A stretch of DNA of 48,486 bases from Gemmatimonadetes bacterium 13_2_20CM_2_65_7 (GTDB lineage: Bacteria > Gemmatimonadota > Gemmatimonadetes > Gemmatimonadales > GWC2-71-9). A program made the position numbers and the translations under genes. Where the stretch lies: contig MNDR01000096.1 of NCBI GenBank assembly GCA_001915025.1, forward strand, positions 43,382 through 91,867. The letters run 5' to 3'. A model generated the notes under the pieces. The model searched no databases. It saw only the letters and a list, made by a program, of their open reading frames with translations, and was not told the origin of the DNA. Within the stretch, counting starts at the first letter, position 1; every line of letters starts with the position of its first letter. Shown here piece by piece: positions 8,418 to 15,937 of the stretch.

Positions 8418-10121
8418 CTACGTCTTGACCGGAGTCGGCGCGCGTGCTCCACCACCGGCCACCGGAGCCTCTCGCAGGCGACGCTTCGCGATCAGGTACT
8501 GCTGCGGAATGCTGAACAGGTTTTGCGAGGCGTAGTACAGATTCAGCCCCGACGCAAAGTTCAGGAACAGCACGGTCATGAAGACCGGCATGAAGTACAA
8601 CATCATCTTGGACTGCGGATTCGGCGGGACGCCGATCTGTCCGATCTTCGAGAGCGCGAACATCGACAGCCCCATCATCACGGGGATGATACGAAAGGGA
8701 TCGGCCCGCGAGAGATCCGGAAGCCACAGGAACGGCACGCCCCGAAATGCGATCGTGTTGGCGAATACGAAGAAGAGCGCCAGCAGCACCGGCATCGGCA
8801 GCAGCATCGGGAGACAACCGCCGAATGGATTCACCTTGTTCTCTTTGTAAATGCGCATCATCTCGCGCTGCAGCCGCTCGGGATCGTTCTTGTAGCGGTC
8901 CTGCGTCTCCTTGAGCAACGGGGCGACCGCCTGCATACGGATGCCGGACTCCATCGCCTTCTGGTTCAATGGCCACAACAGCAGACGCACGATCACGCCG
9001 AACAGAATGAGCACCCACCCGTAAGCGAGGCTCAGGCGTTCATGCATCCACAGCAGGATGTTGACGACGAATACCGAGACCGGTTGAATGATCGGGCGGA
9101 AAATGCCGCCGTAGGGGTTGGCATCGTCGAGATCGTGGCCGAGCCGGGATAGCTGGCGATAGTCGAGGGGACCCGCGTATACCTGGTAGCGGAAACCGCC
9201 CGCCGGCGCGACGGGCATCGTGATCGAGACGGACGCGCGTGACGCAGCGCGCCCGCTGCGCGGTCCACCGACGGCGATCGCGCCACCGAACGTCTGCTGA
9301 CCCTCTTCGAGCGCGAGTGCCGCCGTGAAAAAATACTTGGACTTCACGCCAACCCATTCGAAGGGCCCGTCGAGCAAGACACGCTGGTCGGGGCGCAGCT
9401 TGGAGAAATCGGTGCGCTCGGCTTTCGATGCTTTCGTCACGACGGCATAGTGGCGATAATCGTCGAGCGAATCTTTTTCGGCGGACCGCAGACCGTTCGA
9501 CAGCCCAAGGAGCAACACGGCGCCGCCGCTGCTCAGCCCGGTGACGTTGCCACGCACCTCGAAACGGTACTGATCGGGCGCAAATCGATACTCGAGCGTC
9601 ACACGCGATCCGCCGCGCTCGGCCTCGAGATGGAGCGACTGCGCTCCCTGCCCCGCGGACACCACGAGTCCGGGCGCGTCGGGACTGAGTTGGAAATCCC
9701 AGTCGTCGAGCGACACGGTATCGCCGCTGGGCACGATGAGGCGATGACGCAGAAAGGCATCGCCGCTGGGGACGAGCTGCACGGGGCGCGCCGAATCACC
9801 AGAGGCAAATGATTGATAATTCAGTAGTTCGGCCGACACGAGCCGGCCGCCGCGGGTCGAGAATCCGAGACGATACAGCGGCGAGGTGACCCAGACGATC
9901 CGGCCGGTGTCGAGCGGTTGGGCGGTTCGGCGGTTCGGCGGTTGGCCGGTCGACGGCGTCGGCAAGATCGCATGCGCGGTCGAATCGCGCCGGGCTGTAC
10001 TGTCCGCCAAACCGCCCAACCGCCCAACCGCCGGTTTCTTCGGCGGCCAGATGAGCGACGGCGCGATCGCCACGATGATCATCAGCGCGATCGCGAGCAG
10101 GATTCTGCGTTCCGTACTCAC
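8418..10121 (-). CDS. yidC: Membrane protein insertase YidC
   Basis: Inner-membrane insertase (Oxa1/YidC) that folds and inserts membrane proteins, alone or with Sec. 567 residues: TM1 at about 7-25, an Ala/Pro/Arg-rich linker, a large periplasmic beta domain (to about residue 330), then the conserved C-terminal hydrophobic core (segments around SLAYGWVLILFGVIVRLLLW, LLPMPVLLALFFVFANTIAF and YFMPVFMTVLFLNFASGLNL). The linker after TM1 (about residues 28-75) is partly encoded by inverted octamer arrays at 9913-10033 and is unlikely to be structured. The GTG start abuts the yidD stop (TAA then GTG) with no gap, and its own TAG abuts the CTG of mnmE. Confidence 0.95.
   Translation of the reverse strand: MSTERRILLAIALMIIVAIAPSLIWPPKKPAVGRLGGLADSTARRDSTAHAILPTPSTGQPPNRRTAQPLDTGRIVWVTSPLYRLGFSTRGGRLVSAELLNYQSFASGDSARPVQLVPSGDAFLRHRLIVPSGDTVSLDDWDFQLSPDAPGLVVSAGQGAQSLHLEAERGGSRVTLEYRFAPDQYRFEVRGNVTGLSSGGAVLLLGLSNGLRSAEKDSLDDYRHYAVVTKASKAERTDFSKLRPDQRVLLDGPFEWVGVKSKYFFTAALALEEGQQTFGGAIAVGGPRSGRAASRASVSITMPVAPAGGFRYQVYAGPLDYRQLSRLGHDLDDANPYGGIFRPIIQPVSVFVVNILLWMHERLSLAYGWVLILFGVIVRLLLWPLNQKAMESGIRMQAVAPLLKETQDRYKNDPERLQREMMRIYKENKVNPFGGCLPMLLPMPVLLALFFVFANTIAFRGVPFLWLPDLSRADPFRIIPVMMGLSMFALSKIGQIGVPPNPQSKMMLYFMPVFMTVLFLNFASGLNLYYASQNLFSIPQQYLIAKRRLREAPVAGGGARAPTPVKT
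9913..10033. repeat. Inverted octamer-repeat arrays inside yidC
   Basis: Arm one (9913-9949) contains consecutive units GGCGGTTC / GGCGGTTC / GGCGGTTG. Arm two (10004-10033) carries the complement, CCGCCAAACCGCCCAACC and on. The arms are separated by 54 bases and lie in frame in the linker after TM1 of YidC. The arms encode QPPNRRTAQPLD and AVGRLGGLADS; the peptide TAQPL also appears in the element at 16640-16713. Confidence 0.75.
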
Positions 10122-10349
10122 TTAGGGAACCGGATCGTAACCGCCCGCATGAAACGGATGACAACGAAGTATGCGACGCGCACCCAGCCAGCTGCCTTTC
10201 AGCGCACCGTAGCGCTCCACTGCTTCGTACGTGTAGCGCGAACACGATGGCTCGAAGCGACACTGCGTAAACACCAGATGCGACAGCGTGAGCTGATACC
10301 CACGGATGAGTGCCATCACCGTCACACGTGGCAGTCGTCGCAGCGTCAC
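10122..10349 (-). CDS. yidD: Membrane protein insertion efficiency factor YidD
   Basis: A 75-residue member of the YidD family (DUF37), a small membrane-associated protein thought to help YidC-dependent insertion. The family motifs are visible: [10 protein letters not shown], then [19 protein letters not shown], then [17 protein letters not shown] with its conserved cysteines and the Cys-His-Pro motif. Length is typical. The GTG start overlaps the rnpA stop as GTGA, and its TAA directly precedes the yidC GTG. This is the standard place of yidD, between rnpA and yidC. Confidence 0.95.
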   Translation of the reverse strand: MTLRRLPRVTVMALIRGYQLTLSHLVFTQCRFEPSCSRYTYEAVERYGALKGSWLGARRILRCHPFHAGGYDPVP

Positions 10350-10690
10350 GTCAGCGTCTCCAGCACTCCCGTCAATTCGGCGCGCAGGACTGCAAACGGG
10401 GCGGCGTACGCGGAGCGCTTCGCACGAATCACGAGATCGACGGCTGGAAGGTTTCGCAGCAAGTCGCGGCGCAGGATCTCTCGCAGCCGTCGCCGTAAGC
10501 GATTGCGCGCGACCGCTGAGGACTGATGGCGTGGCACGATGAGTCCCAGACGCGCGTGACCCGAGTCACTGTGACGCCAGGCCAGATCGAGATGCTGAGT
10601 GCGCCGTCGCTGGCTCCCCACTGCGTCCCAGCAGGTCGTGAGCTCCGAGCCGCGCGTGATGCGAACGCGGCGCGGATACCGCTCACGCGT
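10346..10690 (-). CDS. rnpA: RNase P protein component; no standard start codon
   Basis: Protein subunit of RNase P, which binds the rnpB RNA and matures tRNA 5' ends. The core motif [15 protein letters not shown] is plain, preceded by LGLIVPRH. The family's N-terminal strand ([14 protein letters not shown]) is encoded upstream of the first GTG (10621), but between it and the rpmH stop (TAA, 10691-10693, same frame) there is no ATG, GTG or TTG; the first codons are ACG CGT GAG CGG. Either ACG is used directly after the rpmH stop, or one base was lost from a GTG AGN CGG start (a GTG lies at 10686 in another frame), or translation starts at 10621 and the protein lacks its N-terminus. The coordinates given include the conserved N-terminus. 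Confidence 0.85.
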   Translation of the reverse strand, partial: TRERYPRRVRITRGSELTTCWDAVGSQRRRTQHLDLAWRHSDSGHARLGLIVPRHQSSAVARNRLRRRLREILRRDLLRNLPAVDLVIRAKRSAYAAPFAVLRAELTGVLETLT

Positions 10691-10852
10691 TTACCGGCTC
10701 CGGTGTTTGGATGGAATGCTGACGACGAGACGCTTGCGACCCTTCTTGCGGCGGCGGGACAGCGTAGCGCGGCCCCAGACGGTTTTCATCCGCGCGCGAA
10801 ATCCATGCTTATTGATGCGCCGCCGATTTCGCGGCCGATACGTCGGACCCAT
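10691..10852 (-). CDS. rpmH: 50S ribosomal protein L34
   Basis: A 53-residue, very basic protein of the large ribosomal subunit. The sequence carries the L34 signature: [19 protein letters not shown], then [15 protein letters not shown], ending PSKHRSR. ATG at 10852 is preceded by GAGG at good spacing (ACGAGGAATTT before ATG). It is the first gene of the minus-strand run rpmH-rnpA-yidD-yidC-mnmE, divergent from dnaA, the standard order around many bacterial origins. Its TAA is followed without a gap by the in-frame reading of rnpA. Confidence 0.95.
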   Translation of the reverse strand: MGPTYRPRNRRRINKHGFRARMKTVWGRATLSRRRKKGRKRLVVSIPSKHRSR

Positions 10853-10875
10853 AAATTCCTCGTGTAAGGCCGGGA

Positions 10876-10905
10876 AAGTTACCCGACTCGTAACACGACG
10901 GTCAA
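10876..10905 (-). promoter_or_regulatory. Candidate sigma-70 promoter for rpmH operon
   Basis: On the minus strand TTGACC (10905-10900) and TAACTT (10881-10876) are spaced by 18 bases, giving a start about 20 bases before the rpmH ATG. The -35 is good and the -10 is weak. It lies back to back with the candidate dnaA promoter. Confidence 0.4.
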
Positions 10906-10907
10906 GG

Positions 10908-10936
10908 TTGACTTTTCCACAGAGCGCCCGTACTTT
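10908..10936 (+). promoter_or_regulatory. Candidate dnaA promoter with internal DnaA box
   Basis: TTGACT (10908-10913) and TACTTT (10931-10936) are spaced by exactly 17 bases, about 44 bases before the dnaA ATG. A 9-mer TTTTCCACA (10913-10921), which matches the DnaA-box consensus TTWTNCACA, begins on the last base of the -35 and fills the spacer. That is the arrangement expected for autorepression by DnaA. Confidence 0.55.
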
Positions 10937-10979
10937 CGGGCCGCCCTTGCTCGACGTCCTTCCTCAAATTCGAATCATA

Positions 10980-12374
10980 ATGGAGCAATCGGTCAACGAA
11001 GCCTGGAAGCGTCTCCTCGACGAAGCGCGACGCGAACTTCCCGAGGCGACGGTGCGCACGTGGCTCGAGCCATCCGAGCCCATCGCACTCGATGAAGGAC
11101 GCCTGATCCTTGGCGCGCCCGATCAATTCGCCGCTGAGTGGAATGAATCGAAACACGCGGGCCTGTTGGCGCGCGCCGCCGAGCGTGTGCTCGGCCGGCC
11201 CACGACCGTCGTGTTTCGCGTGCAGGAAGATCGGCAGCGGCGCCCGCAAATGGATTTCTTCGTCGCCCCACGGAGCAGTCGCGGAGGCGGCACCGCGACG
11301 GCGTCGTCCGTTGCCACGACACCGCTCAACGAACGCTACACGTTTCAAACGTTCGTCATCGGCAAATCGAACGAGCTCGCAGCGGCGGCCGCGCACGCGG
11401 TCGCCGAAGCGCCTGGCAAGACGTACAACCCGCTGTTCATCTACGGGGCGACGGGCCTCGGCAAGACGCACCTGATGCAGGCGATCGCGCACGCGGTGCT
11501 CGAGAAAAACCCCGAGACGCGGCTGCAGTATTTCGGCGCCGAACAGTTCATCAACGACGTGATCGAGTCGATTCACGCCCGCACGATGTCCGAGTTCCGC
11601 CGCCGCTACCGCAACGACGTGGATCTCCTCCTGGTCGACGACGTCCATTTCCTGGAAGGGAAGGAAATGACGCAGGAGGAATTCTTCCATACGTTCAACG
11701 CGCTGTTCGAGGCGCACAAACAGATCGTGCTCACCTCGGACCGCCCGCCCAAGGAGATTCCCGGCCTCGAAGACCGGCTGATCTCGCGGTTCGAATGGGG
11801 GATGGTCGCCGATATCGGACATCCCGATCTGGAGCATCGCATCGCGATTCTCCGGAAGAAGGCCGAACAGGATCATCTCGAGCTCACGATTCCGGACGAC
11901 GTGCTGCGCTTCATCGCCGAGCACATCCGCTCGAGCGTGCGCGAGCTGGAGGGGTGCATCATTAAGCTGCTGCTCTTCGCCTCGCTCAAGAACCGCGAGG
12001 TCACGATCGAGCTGGCCCGTGACGCGCTGTCGGACAAGATCCGCCAGGGCGAAGAAGGGTCGGGCTATGGCAGCGGCCAGTCGGCGCCGAGTATCGATCG
12101 CGTGCAGGAAGTGGTGGCACGCCGGTGGGGCGTCACGCCCGAAGGATTACGCTCGAAGGCGCGGACCAAGACGCTCACGATTCCGCGACAGGTCGCGATG
12201 TACCTCGCCCGTGACATGCTGGGCATGCAGCTCGTCGAGATCGGCCAGGCGTTCGGCGGCCGCGATCACTCCACCGTCATCCACAGCGTGGACAAGGTGG
12301 AGCGGCAGATGATGCGTGACCGGACGTTCAAAGAGCGCGTCGAGATGGCGCGCCAGGAATTGTCCGCACTGTAA
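10980..12374 (+). CDS. dnaA: Chromosomal replication initiator DnaA
   Basis: AAA+ initiator that binds DnaA boxes, assembles at oriC and opens the duplex. 464 residues from ATG 10980. Domain I (about 1-85) with the AWKRLLDEARRELPEATVRTW helix pair; a short Gly/Thr/Ser linker (domain II, about 97-115); domain III with Walker A GATGLGKT (156-163) and Walker B LLLVDDVHF (216-224); domain IV with the DNA-contact signature GGRDHSTVIHS near the C-terminus. The ORF is open back to 10599, but that stretch is antisense to rpmH/rnpA and holds the promoter, so 10980 is the start. No clear Shine-Dalgarno is seen. dnaN follows after a 241-base gap that looks like oriC. Confidence 0.97.
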   Translation: MEQSVNEAWKRLLDEARRELPEATVRTWLEPSEPIALDEGRLILGAPDQFAAEWNESKHAGLLARAAERVLGRPTTVVFRVQEDRQRRPQMDFFVAPRSSRGGGTATASSVATTPLNERYTFQTFVIGKSNELAAAAAHAVAEAPGKTYNPLFIYGATGLGKTHLMQAIAHAVLEKNPETRLQYFGAEQFINDVIESIHARTMSEFRRRYRNDVDLLLVDDVHFLEGKEMTQEEFFHTFNALFEAHKQIVLTSDRPPKEIPGLEDRLISRFEWGMVADIGHPDLEHRIAILRKKAEQDHLELTIPDDVLRFIAEHIRSSVRELEGCIIKLLLFASLKNREVTIELARDALSDKIRQGEEGSGYGSGQSAPSIDRVQEVVARRWGVTPEGLRSKARTKTLTIPRQVAMYLARDMLGMQLVEIGQAFGGRDHSTVIHSVDKVERQMMRDRTFKERVEMARQELSAL

Positions 12375-12615
12375 CCAACAAAGTGGCGTGGGAAACAGCG
12401 AGGGATGTGGGCTGTGGGGAAAGGCGCCGCGCTATCCGCAAAGCGCCAACAGTCGCAACAACGCACCAACATCGTGTGATGCACGACAGGTGATGTGCTG
12501 GTTGCGCTTTAGCGGCATCACCCACATATCCCCGTTGTCTACTACTACTACTAGTAGTTCTATATAGAAGCGCAGTAGTAAGACTTACCCCCATTTTGGA
12601 GACGTCGCAGCTCGC
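12375..12615. other. Probable replication origin (oriC) with DnaA-trio array
   Basis: The dnaA-dnaN gap is less GC-rich than its flanks. It holds 9-mers resembling DnaA boxes, both 7/9 to TTATCCACA: TGTGGGGAA (12413-12421, reverse orientation) and TCACCCACA (12518-12526, forward). Twelve bases after the latter comes CTACTACTACTACTA (12539-12553), then GTAGTT and CTATATAG, an AT-richer stretch. Read on the bottom strand 3' to 5' the triplets are GAT repeated, the form of DnaA-trios that load DnaA on single strands. A further TAGTA lies at 12574-12578. The order box, short spacer, trios matches the basal unwinding element described in other bacteria. Function is inferred from position and pattern. 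Confidence 0.65.
12539..12559 (+). repeat. CTA triplet run in oriC
   Basis: Five consecutive CTA units (12539-12553) followed by GTAGTT. See the oriC entry: the complementary strand reads 3'-GAT-5' repeated, the DnaA-trio form. Confidence 0.8.
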
Positions 12616-13728
12616 ATGAAGTTCACGATCACGAGGGAACAGCTTCAGGAAGGCCTCGCTGCAGTTGCGGCGGCAATTCCCGCGAAGACGACACTGCCTG
12701 TATTGGCCAACGTCCTCGTCGAAGCCTCGAAGCAGGGCGGCGGACTGCGACTCTCCGGCACGGATCTCGATATTGCCGTGAGCACGACAGTCCCCGCGGA
12801 GGTCGATGCGGACGGAGCGGTCACGCTCCCCGCAAAGAAACTGGTCGACATCGCCCGCGAGCTGCCATCCGGTCCGGTGCGGGTCACCGCCGCGGGGGAA
12901 GCGCGCGTCTCGATCGAATCGGGCCGGTCGAAGTTCAAGCTGCTGGGACTACCGCGCGAAGAGTTTCCCTCCTTCCCGGCGGTCAAGTTCGAGAAGGCGT
13001 GGAAGGCGGCAGCCGGCGTCGTGCATAAGCTCGTCGGACACGTCGCGTTCGCCGCATCGACCGAAGAGAGTCGCCCGATCCTCAACGGCGTCCTCTGGGA
13101 GCTCCGCCCCGATCGTATGCGCATGGTGGCGACGAACGGCCATCGCCTCGCCAAGATGGACGTGCCGGCAACCGGTGGCTCCACCGCCGACCTCATCGTC
13201 CCGCCCAAAGCGCTGGAGCAGATCCGCCGCCTCTACCCCGGTGATGCCGAGATCGAGCTCGCCAAGAGCGATAACCACATCGGCTTCCGCGCTGGCGGTA
13301 CCTTGGTGTTCTCTCGTCTCATCGAAGGGCCGTATCCCAATTACGAGCAGGTGATCCCGCGCGAGAACGACAAGCAGGCGACCGTCGATAAGCTCGCCAT
13401 GGCCGCCGCGCTGCGGCGCATGAGCGTCGTCGCCAGCGACCAGACGCACCGCATTCGTCTAGCGTTTTCGGGCGGCACCGTAAAGTTCTCGGTGCAGACA
13501 CCCGATCTCGGAGAAGCGCAGGACGAGCTCTCAGTCACCTACGAAGGCGAGCCGCTCGAGATTGGCTTCAACGCGACGTATCTGCTCGAGATTCTGAAGT
13601 TCATGCCGACCGACGAGGTGCGCTTCACGTTCAAAGCGCCGGAGCGCGCTGCGACGATCGAACCGGTGGGATGGAACGATCCCGCTTCCTACATGGCCCT
13701 CGTGATGCCGCTACGGCTGGTGGATTAG
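12616..13728 (+). CDS. dnaN: DNA polymerase III beta sliding clamp
   Basis: Ring-shaped processivity clamp of the replicative polymerase. 370 residues, the usual length, with three repeated clamp domains. Typical blocks are ITREQLQEGLAAVAAAIP at the N-terminus, LPVLANVLVEA, the middle-domain block EESRPILNGVLWEL with TNGHRLA, and the C-terminal MPLRLVD. A GGAG (12597-12600) lies about 15 bases before the ATG, further than usual. It follows dnaA across the probable origin. The last 18 bases overlap convergent mtgA. Confidence 0.96.
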   Translation: MKFTITREQLQEGLAAVAAAIPAKTTLPVLANVLVEASKQGGGLRLSGTDLDIAVSTTVPAEVDADGAVTLPAKKLVDIARELPSGPVRVTAAGEARVSIESGRSKFKLLGLPREEFPSFPAVKFEKAWKAAAGVVHKLVGHVAFAASTEESRPILNGVLWELRPDRMRMVATNGHRLAKMDVPATGGSTADLIVPPKALEQIRRLYPGDAEIELAKSDNHIGFRAGGTLVFSRLIEGPYPNYEQVIPRENDKQATVDKLAMAAALRRMSVVASDQTHRIRLAFSGGTVKFSVQTPDLGEAQDELSVTYEGEPLEIGFNATYLLEILKFMPTDEVRFTFKAPERAATIEPVGWNDPASYMALVMPLRLVD

Positions 13729-14466
13729 CAGCGAATCCAGCGGTATCACCGGCGGCTCAATTGGTGGAATAACAGGAATCGAATCTTCGTCGGCGGGCGG
13801 GACCGGCGTCTTGCCGCCGTAGTAGCGCGCTAGAATCAAATCGCGGCGCGCGAGCATTCTCCCCGGCCGAAACGCCGGATTGGACGTGCGCGGCTGCGGC
13901 AGGGTGGCCGCCAACGCCGCCGCCTGAGCGTTGTTGAGTCGAGAGGGTGCGACACCGAAGTAGGCCTCACTCGCAGCCGACACGCCCCACAAGCCCGGGC
14001 CAAACTCCGCGTTGGCGAGATACAGCTCCATGATCCGGTCTTTACTCAATGCGAGCTCAAGGCGAACCGCGGTCACCGCCTCTTTGAGCTTCCGAAAGAT
14101 CGACCGCGACGGAGAGAGGTAGAGGTTTTTCGCCAGTTGCTGCGTGAGCGTACTCGCACCGCGACGACTGCCGGCGGCCCACGCGCCACGCAACTCGACA
14201 AAGTCGATGCCGTGATGCGTTCTGAATCGTGAGTCTTCCGCGATGATCACCATGCGCTCGAGGAGCGCAGATCGCATCGCAGGCGATTGACGTACCGTCC
14301 TTCCGTCCTTCCGACAGTCCGTCCGTAAGCGCATCATCGCGGTACACCGCGGCTCATGATCGCGCCACCACACCGGTGGCGGCCATACGCCGAGCAACCA
14401 GACGACGAACAGCGCGCCGGTCCCTAGCACAACCCGTCGTGCAATCCTAGCTTTTTGCACCGCCAT
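13711..14466 (-). CDS. mtgA: Monofunctional peptidoglycan glycosyltransferase
   Basis: GT51 enzyme that polymerises lipid II into glycan strands at the outer face of the inner membrane. 251 residues: basic N-terminus and one TM segment (RRVVLGTGALFVVWLLGVW, about 10-28), then the GT51 motifs: the catalytic Glu in IIAEDSRFRTHHGIDF, RRGASTLTQQLAKNLYL, KEAVTAVRLELALSKDRIMELYLN-like block, and the conserved GLWGVSAASEAYFG. There is no transpeptidase domain. ATG 14466 has GAGG at good spacing on the minus strand, lying inside the first codons of the divergent kinase gene. The two genes share the CATG at 14464-14467 as start codons. A GTG at 14460 is an alternative. Confidence 0.9.
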   Translation of the reverse strand: MAVQKARIARRVVLGTGALFVVWLLGVWPPPVWWRDHEPRCTAMMRLRTDCRKDGRTVRQSPAMRSALLERMVIIAEDSRFRTHHGIDFVELRGAWAAGSRRGASTLTQQLAKNLYLSPSRSIFRKLKEAVTAVRLELALSKDRIMELYLANAEFGPGLWGVSAASEAYFGVAPSRLNNAQAAALAATLPQPRTSNPAFRPGRMLARRDLILARYYGGKTPVPPADEDSIPVIPPIEPPVIPLDSLLIHQP

Positions 14467-15937
14467 GGACCTCGGAGCCCTCCAGCAGCGCCTGCAACAA
14501 GCGCTTGGACAGGAATTTACCGTTGGCCCCCTGCTGGGTGAGGGGGGCTTCGCCAGTGTGTTCCGCGCGCGCGACAACGTCCTGAATCGCGATGTCGCGG
14601 TGAAGGTGCTGGACGTGGAACTCGCGCCGTCGCCCGTCGTCGCCGAACGGTTCTTGCGCGAAGCGCAGACGGTCGCACGGCTGGAGCATCCGCACATCGT
14701 GCCGATCTACAAGGTCGGCCGGCAGGAAGAGATCTTCTACATCATCATGCGGTGCATCGACGGTCCGTCCCTGCGCCAACTCCTCGAGACGCAAAAGAAG
14801 CTGTCCGTCGGCGACGCCGCCCGCATCGCCCGGCAAGTCGCCGACGCGCTCGCGTACGCGCACAGCCACGATATCGTCCACCGCGACATCAAGCCGGACA
14901 ACATCCTGCTCGACAGGAGCGGCCATGTCCTGGTGACCGATTTCGGGATCGCCAAAGCGGCGCAGGCGGCTCAGGCGAAGACCCCCAGCTCGACCCAGCT
15001 CACCAGCGAAGGGATGATCGTCGGGACACCCGAGTACATGAGTCCCGAGCAGGCATCGGGCGACAAGCTCGACGGCCGGTCCGACGTCTACTCCCTCGGC
15101 GTCGTGCTCTACCACGTGCTTGCCGGATCGCCGCCGTTCGAAGGTCCTTCCTCGGCGGCGATTCTCGCCCAGCAGCTCACCGAGCCGCCGGAGCCGATTC
15201 GCCGCCGCCGCCCCGATGTGCCGGAAGAGATGGCTGTGGTGCTGGAGCGGATGATGGAGAAGAATCGCGCCAAGCGGTTTCAGACCGCGGCCGAAGTCAG
15301 CCGCGCCCTGGTGGGCGCGCTGCCGACTGCGGCGCGAGACCAGGTGCACGTGCCGCTGCGCCGCCGGCTGCGGTTGATGTTCTATCGGTCGCTGGTGGGC
15401 CTGAGCGTGGCCGGATGTCTGCTCTTCATCGCATTCGCCGGCGGCGCGGCGGCCGTGGCGTACTACGTCTTCAGCAAGCCGCCGCGCATCGCGGCGCGCG
15501 CGCCGCTCCCGGACAGCGTGGCGCGCATGCTGCGCGCCCGTCGCGCGCTCCTCCCAGGTGACGTCGCGCTGTCCGCGTATCAGCCTGCCGGCCCGGAAGA
15601 CTCGACATTGCTGCTGCTCACGCGCCGCCGCACCGTCGTTGTGACGCCGCATCAAGTGCGCTCCTATGCGCGCGACAGCGTCCGGACAAAAATGGGGTTG
15701 GACGTGCATGGAGGGCTGGCATTCCGGCTCGTGATCTACGGGACTCACTCGAAGGAGCTGGCGGACACAGTGTTTCGCAATCTGTCGTTCCGCGATATGG
15801 TTCAGCTCGACAAGCAGCTCAATCGCCGTGACGCGGCGGATTCGGTGCGCCCCGCTAGTGCCGCCCCCCGGCGGGTTCCCGCGAAGAAGCCCCGTAAAGG
15901 CTCGCCTCGTCCACGCGTGAGACATCGCCCGGGGTAG
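14465..15937 (+). CDS. Membrane-anchored Ser/Thr protein kinase
   Basis: Hanks-type kinase of the PknB group, 490 residues. Kinase domain about 20-280: glycine loop GEGGFASVF (25-33), Lys47, alpha-C Glu66, catalytic HRDIKPDN (Asp141), DFG (159-161), activation segment with GTPEYMSPEQ. A TM segment follows (YRSLVGLSVAGCLLFIAF, about 305-335), then about 155 residues predicted outside the cytoplasm with no recognised sensor motif. The ATG at 14465 shares CATG with mtgA on the other strand and has no clear Shine-Dalgarno. Adjacency to mtgA suggests, without proving, a link to cell-wall synthesis. The 3' end overlaps the convergent outer-membrane protein gene by 83 bases. Confidence 0.92.
   Translation: MDLGALQQRLQQALGQEFTVGPLLGEGGFASVFRARDNVLNRDVAVKVLDVELAPSPVVAERFLREAQTVARLEHPHIVPIYKVGRQEEIFYIIMRCIDGPSLRQLLETQKKLSVGDAARIARQVADALAYAHSHDIVHRDIKPDNILLDRSGHVLVTDFGIAKAAQAAQAKTPSSTQLTSEGMIVGTPEYMSPEQASGDKLDGRSDVYSLGVVLYHVLAGSPPFEGPSSAAILAQQLTEPPEPIRRRRPDVPEEMAVVLERMMEKNRAKRFQTAAEVSRALVGALPTAARDQVHVPLRRRLRLMFYRSLVGLSVAGCLLFIAFAGGAAAVAYYVFSKPPRIAARAPLPDSVARMLRARRALLPGDVALSAYQPAGPEDSTLLLLTRRRTVVVTPHQVRSYARDSVRTKMGLDVHGGLAFRLVIYGTHSKELADTVFRNLSFRDMVQLDKQLNRRDAADSVRPASAAPRRVPAKKPRKGSPRPRVRHRPG

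Noticed and set aside
8233-9018. Minus-strand frame (261 codons) within yidC
   Set aside because: Alternative frame of the YidC and MnmE coding region without motif.
8040-9152. Long plus-strand frame across mnmE and yidC
   Set aside because: Antisense shadow of two conserved genes; product is Arg/His/Gln-rich without motif.
9913-10033. CRISPR array
   Set aside because: Units are 8 bp without spacers, in inverted arms and in frame within yidC; no cas gene.
10599-10979. dnaA starting at 10599
   Set aside because: That stretch is antisense to rpmH and rnpA and contains the promoter; the conserved N-terminus starts at 10980.
14447-15925. Long minus-strand frame (492 codons) antisense to the kinase
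   Set aside because: Mirrors the kinase codon bias of a GC-rich genome; His/Arg-rich low-complexity product, no motif.
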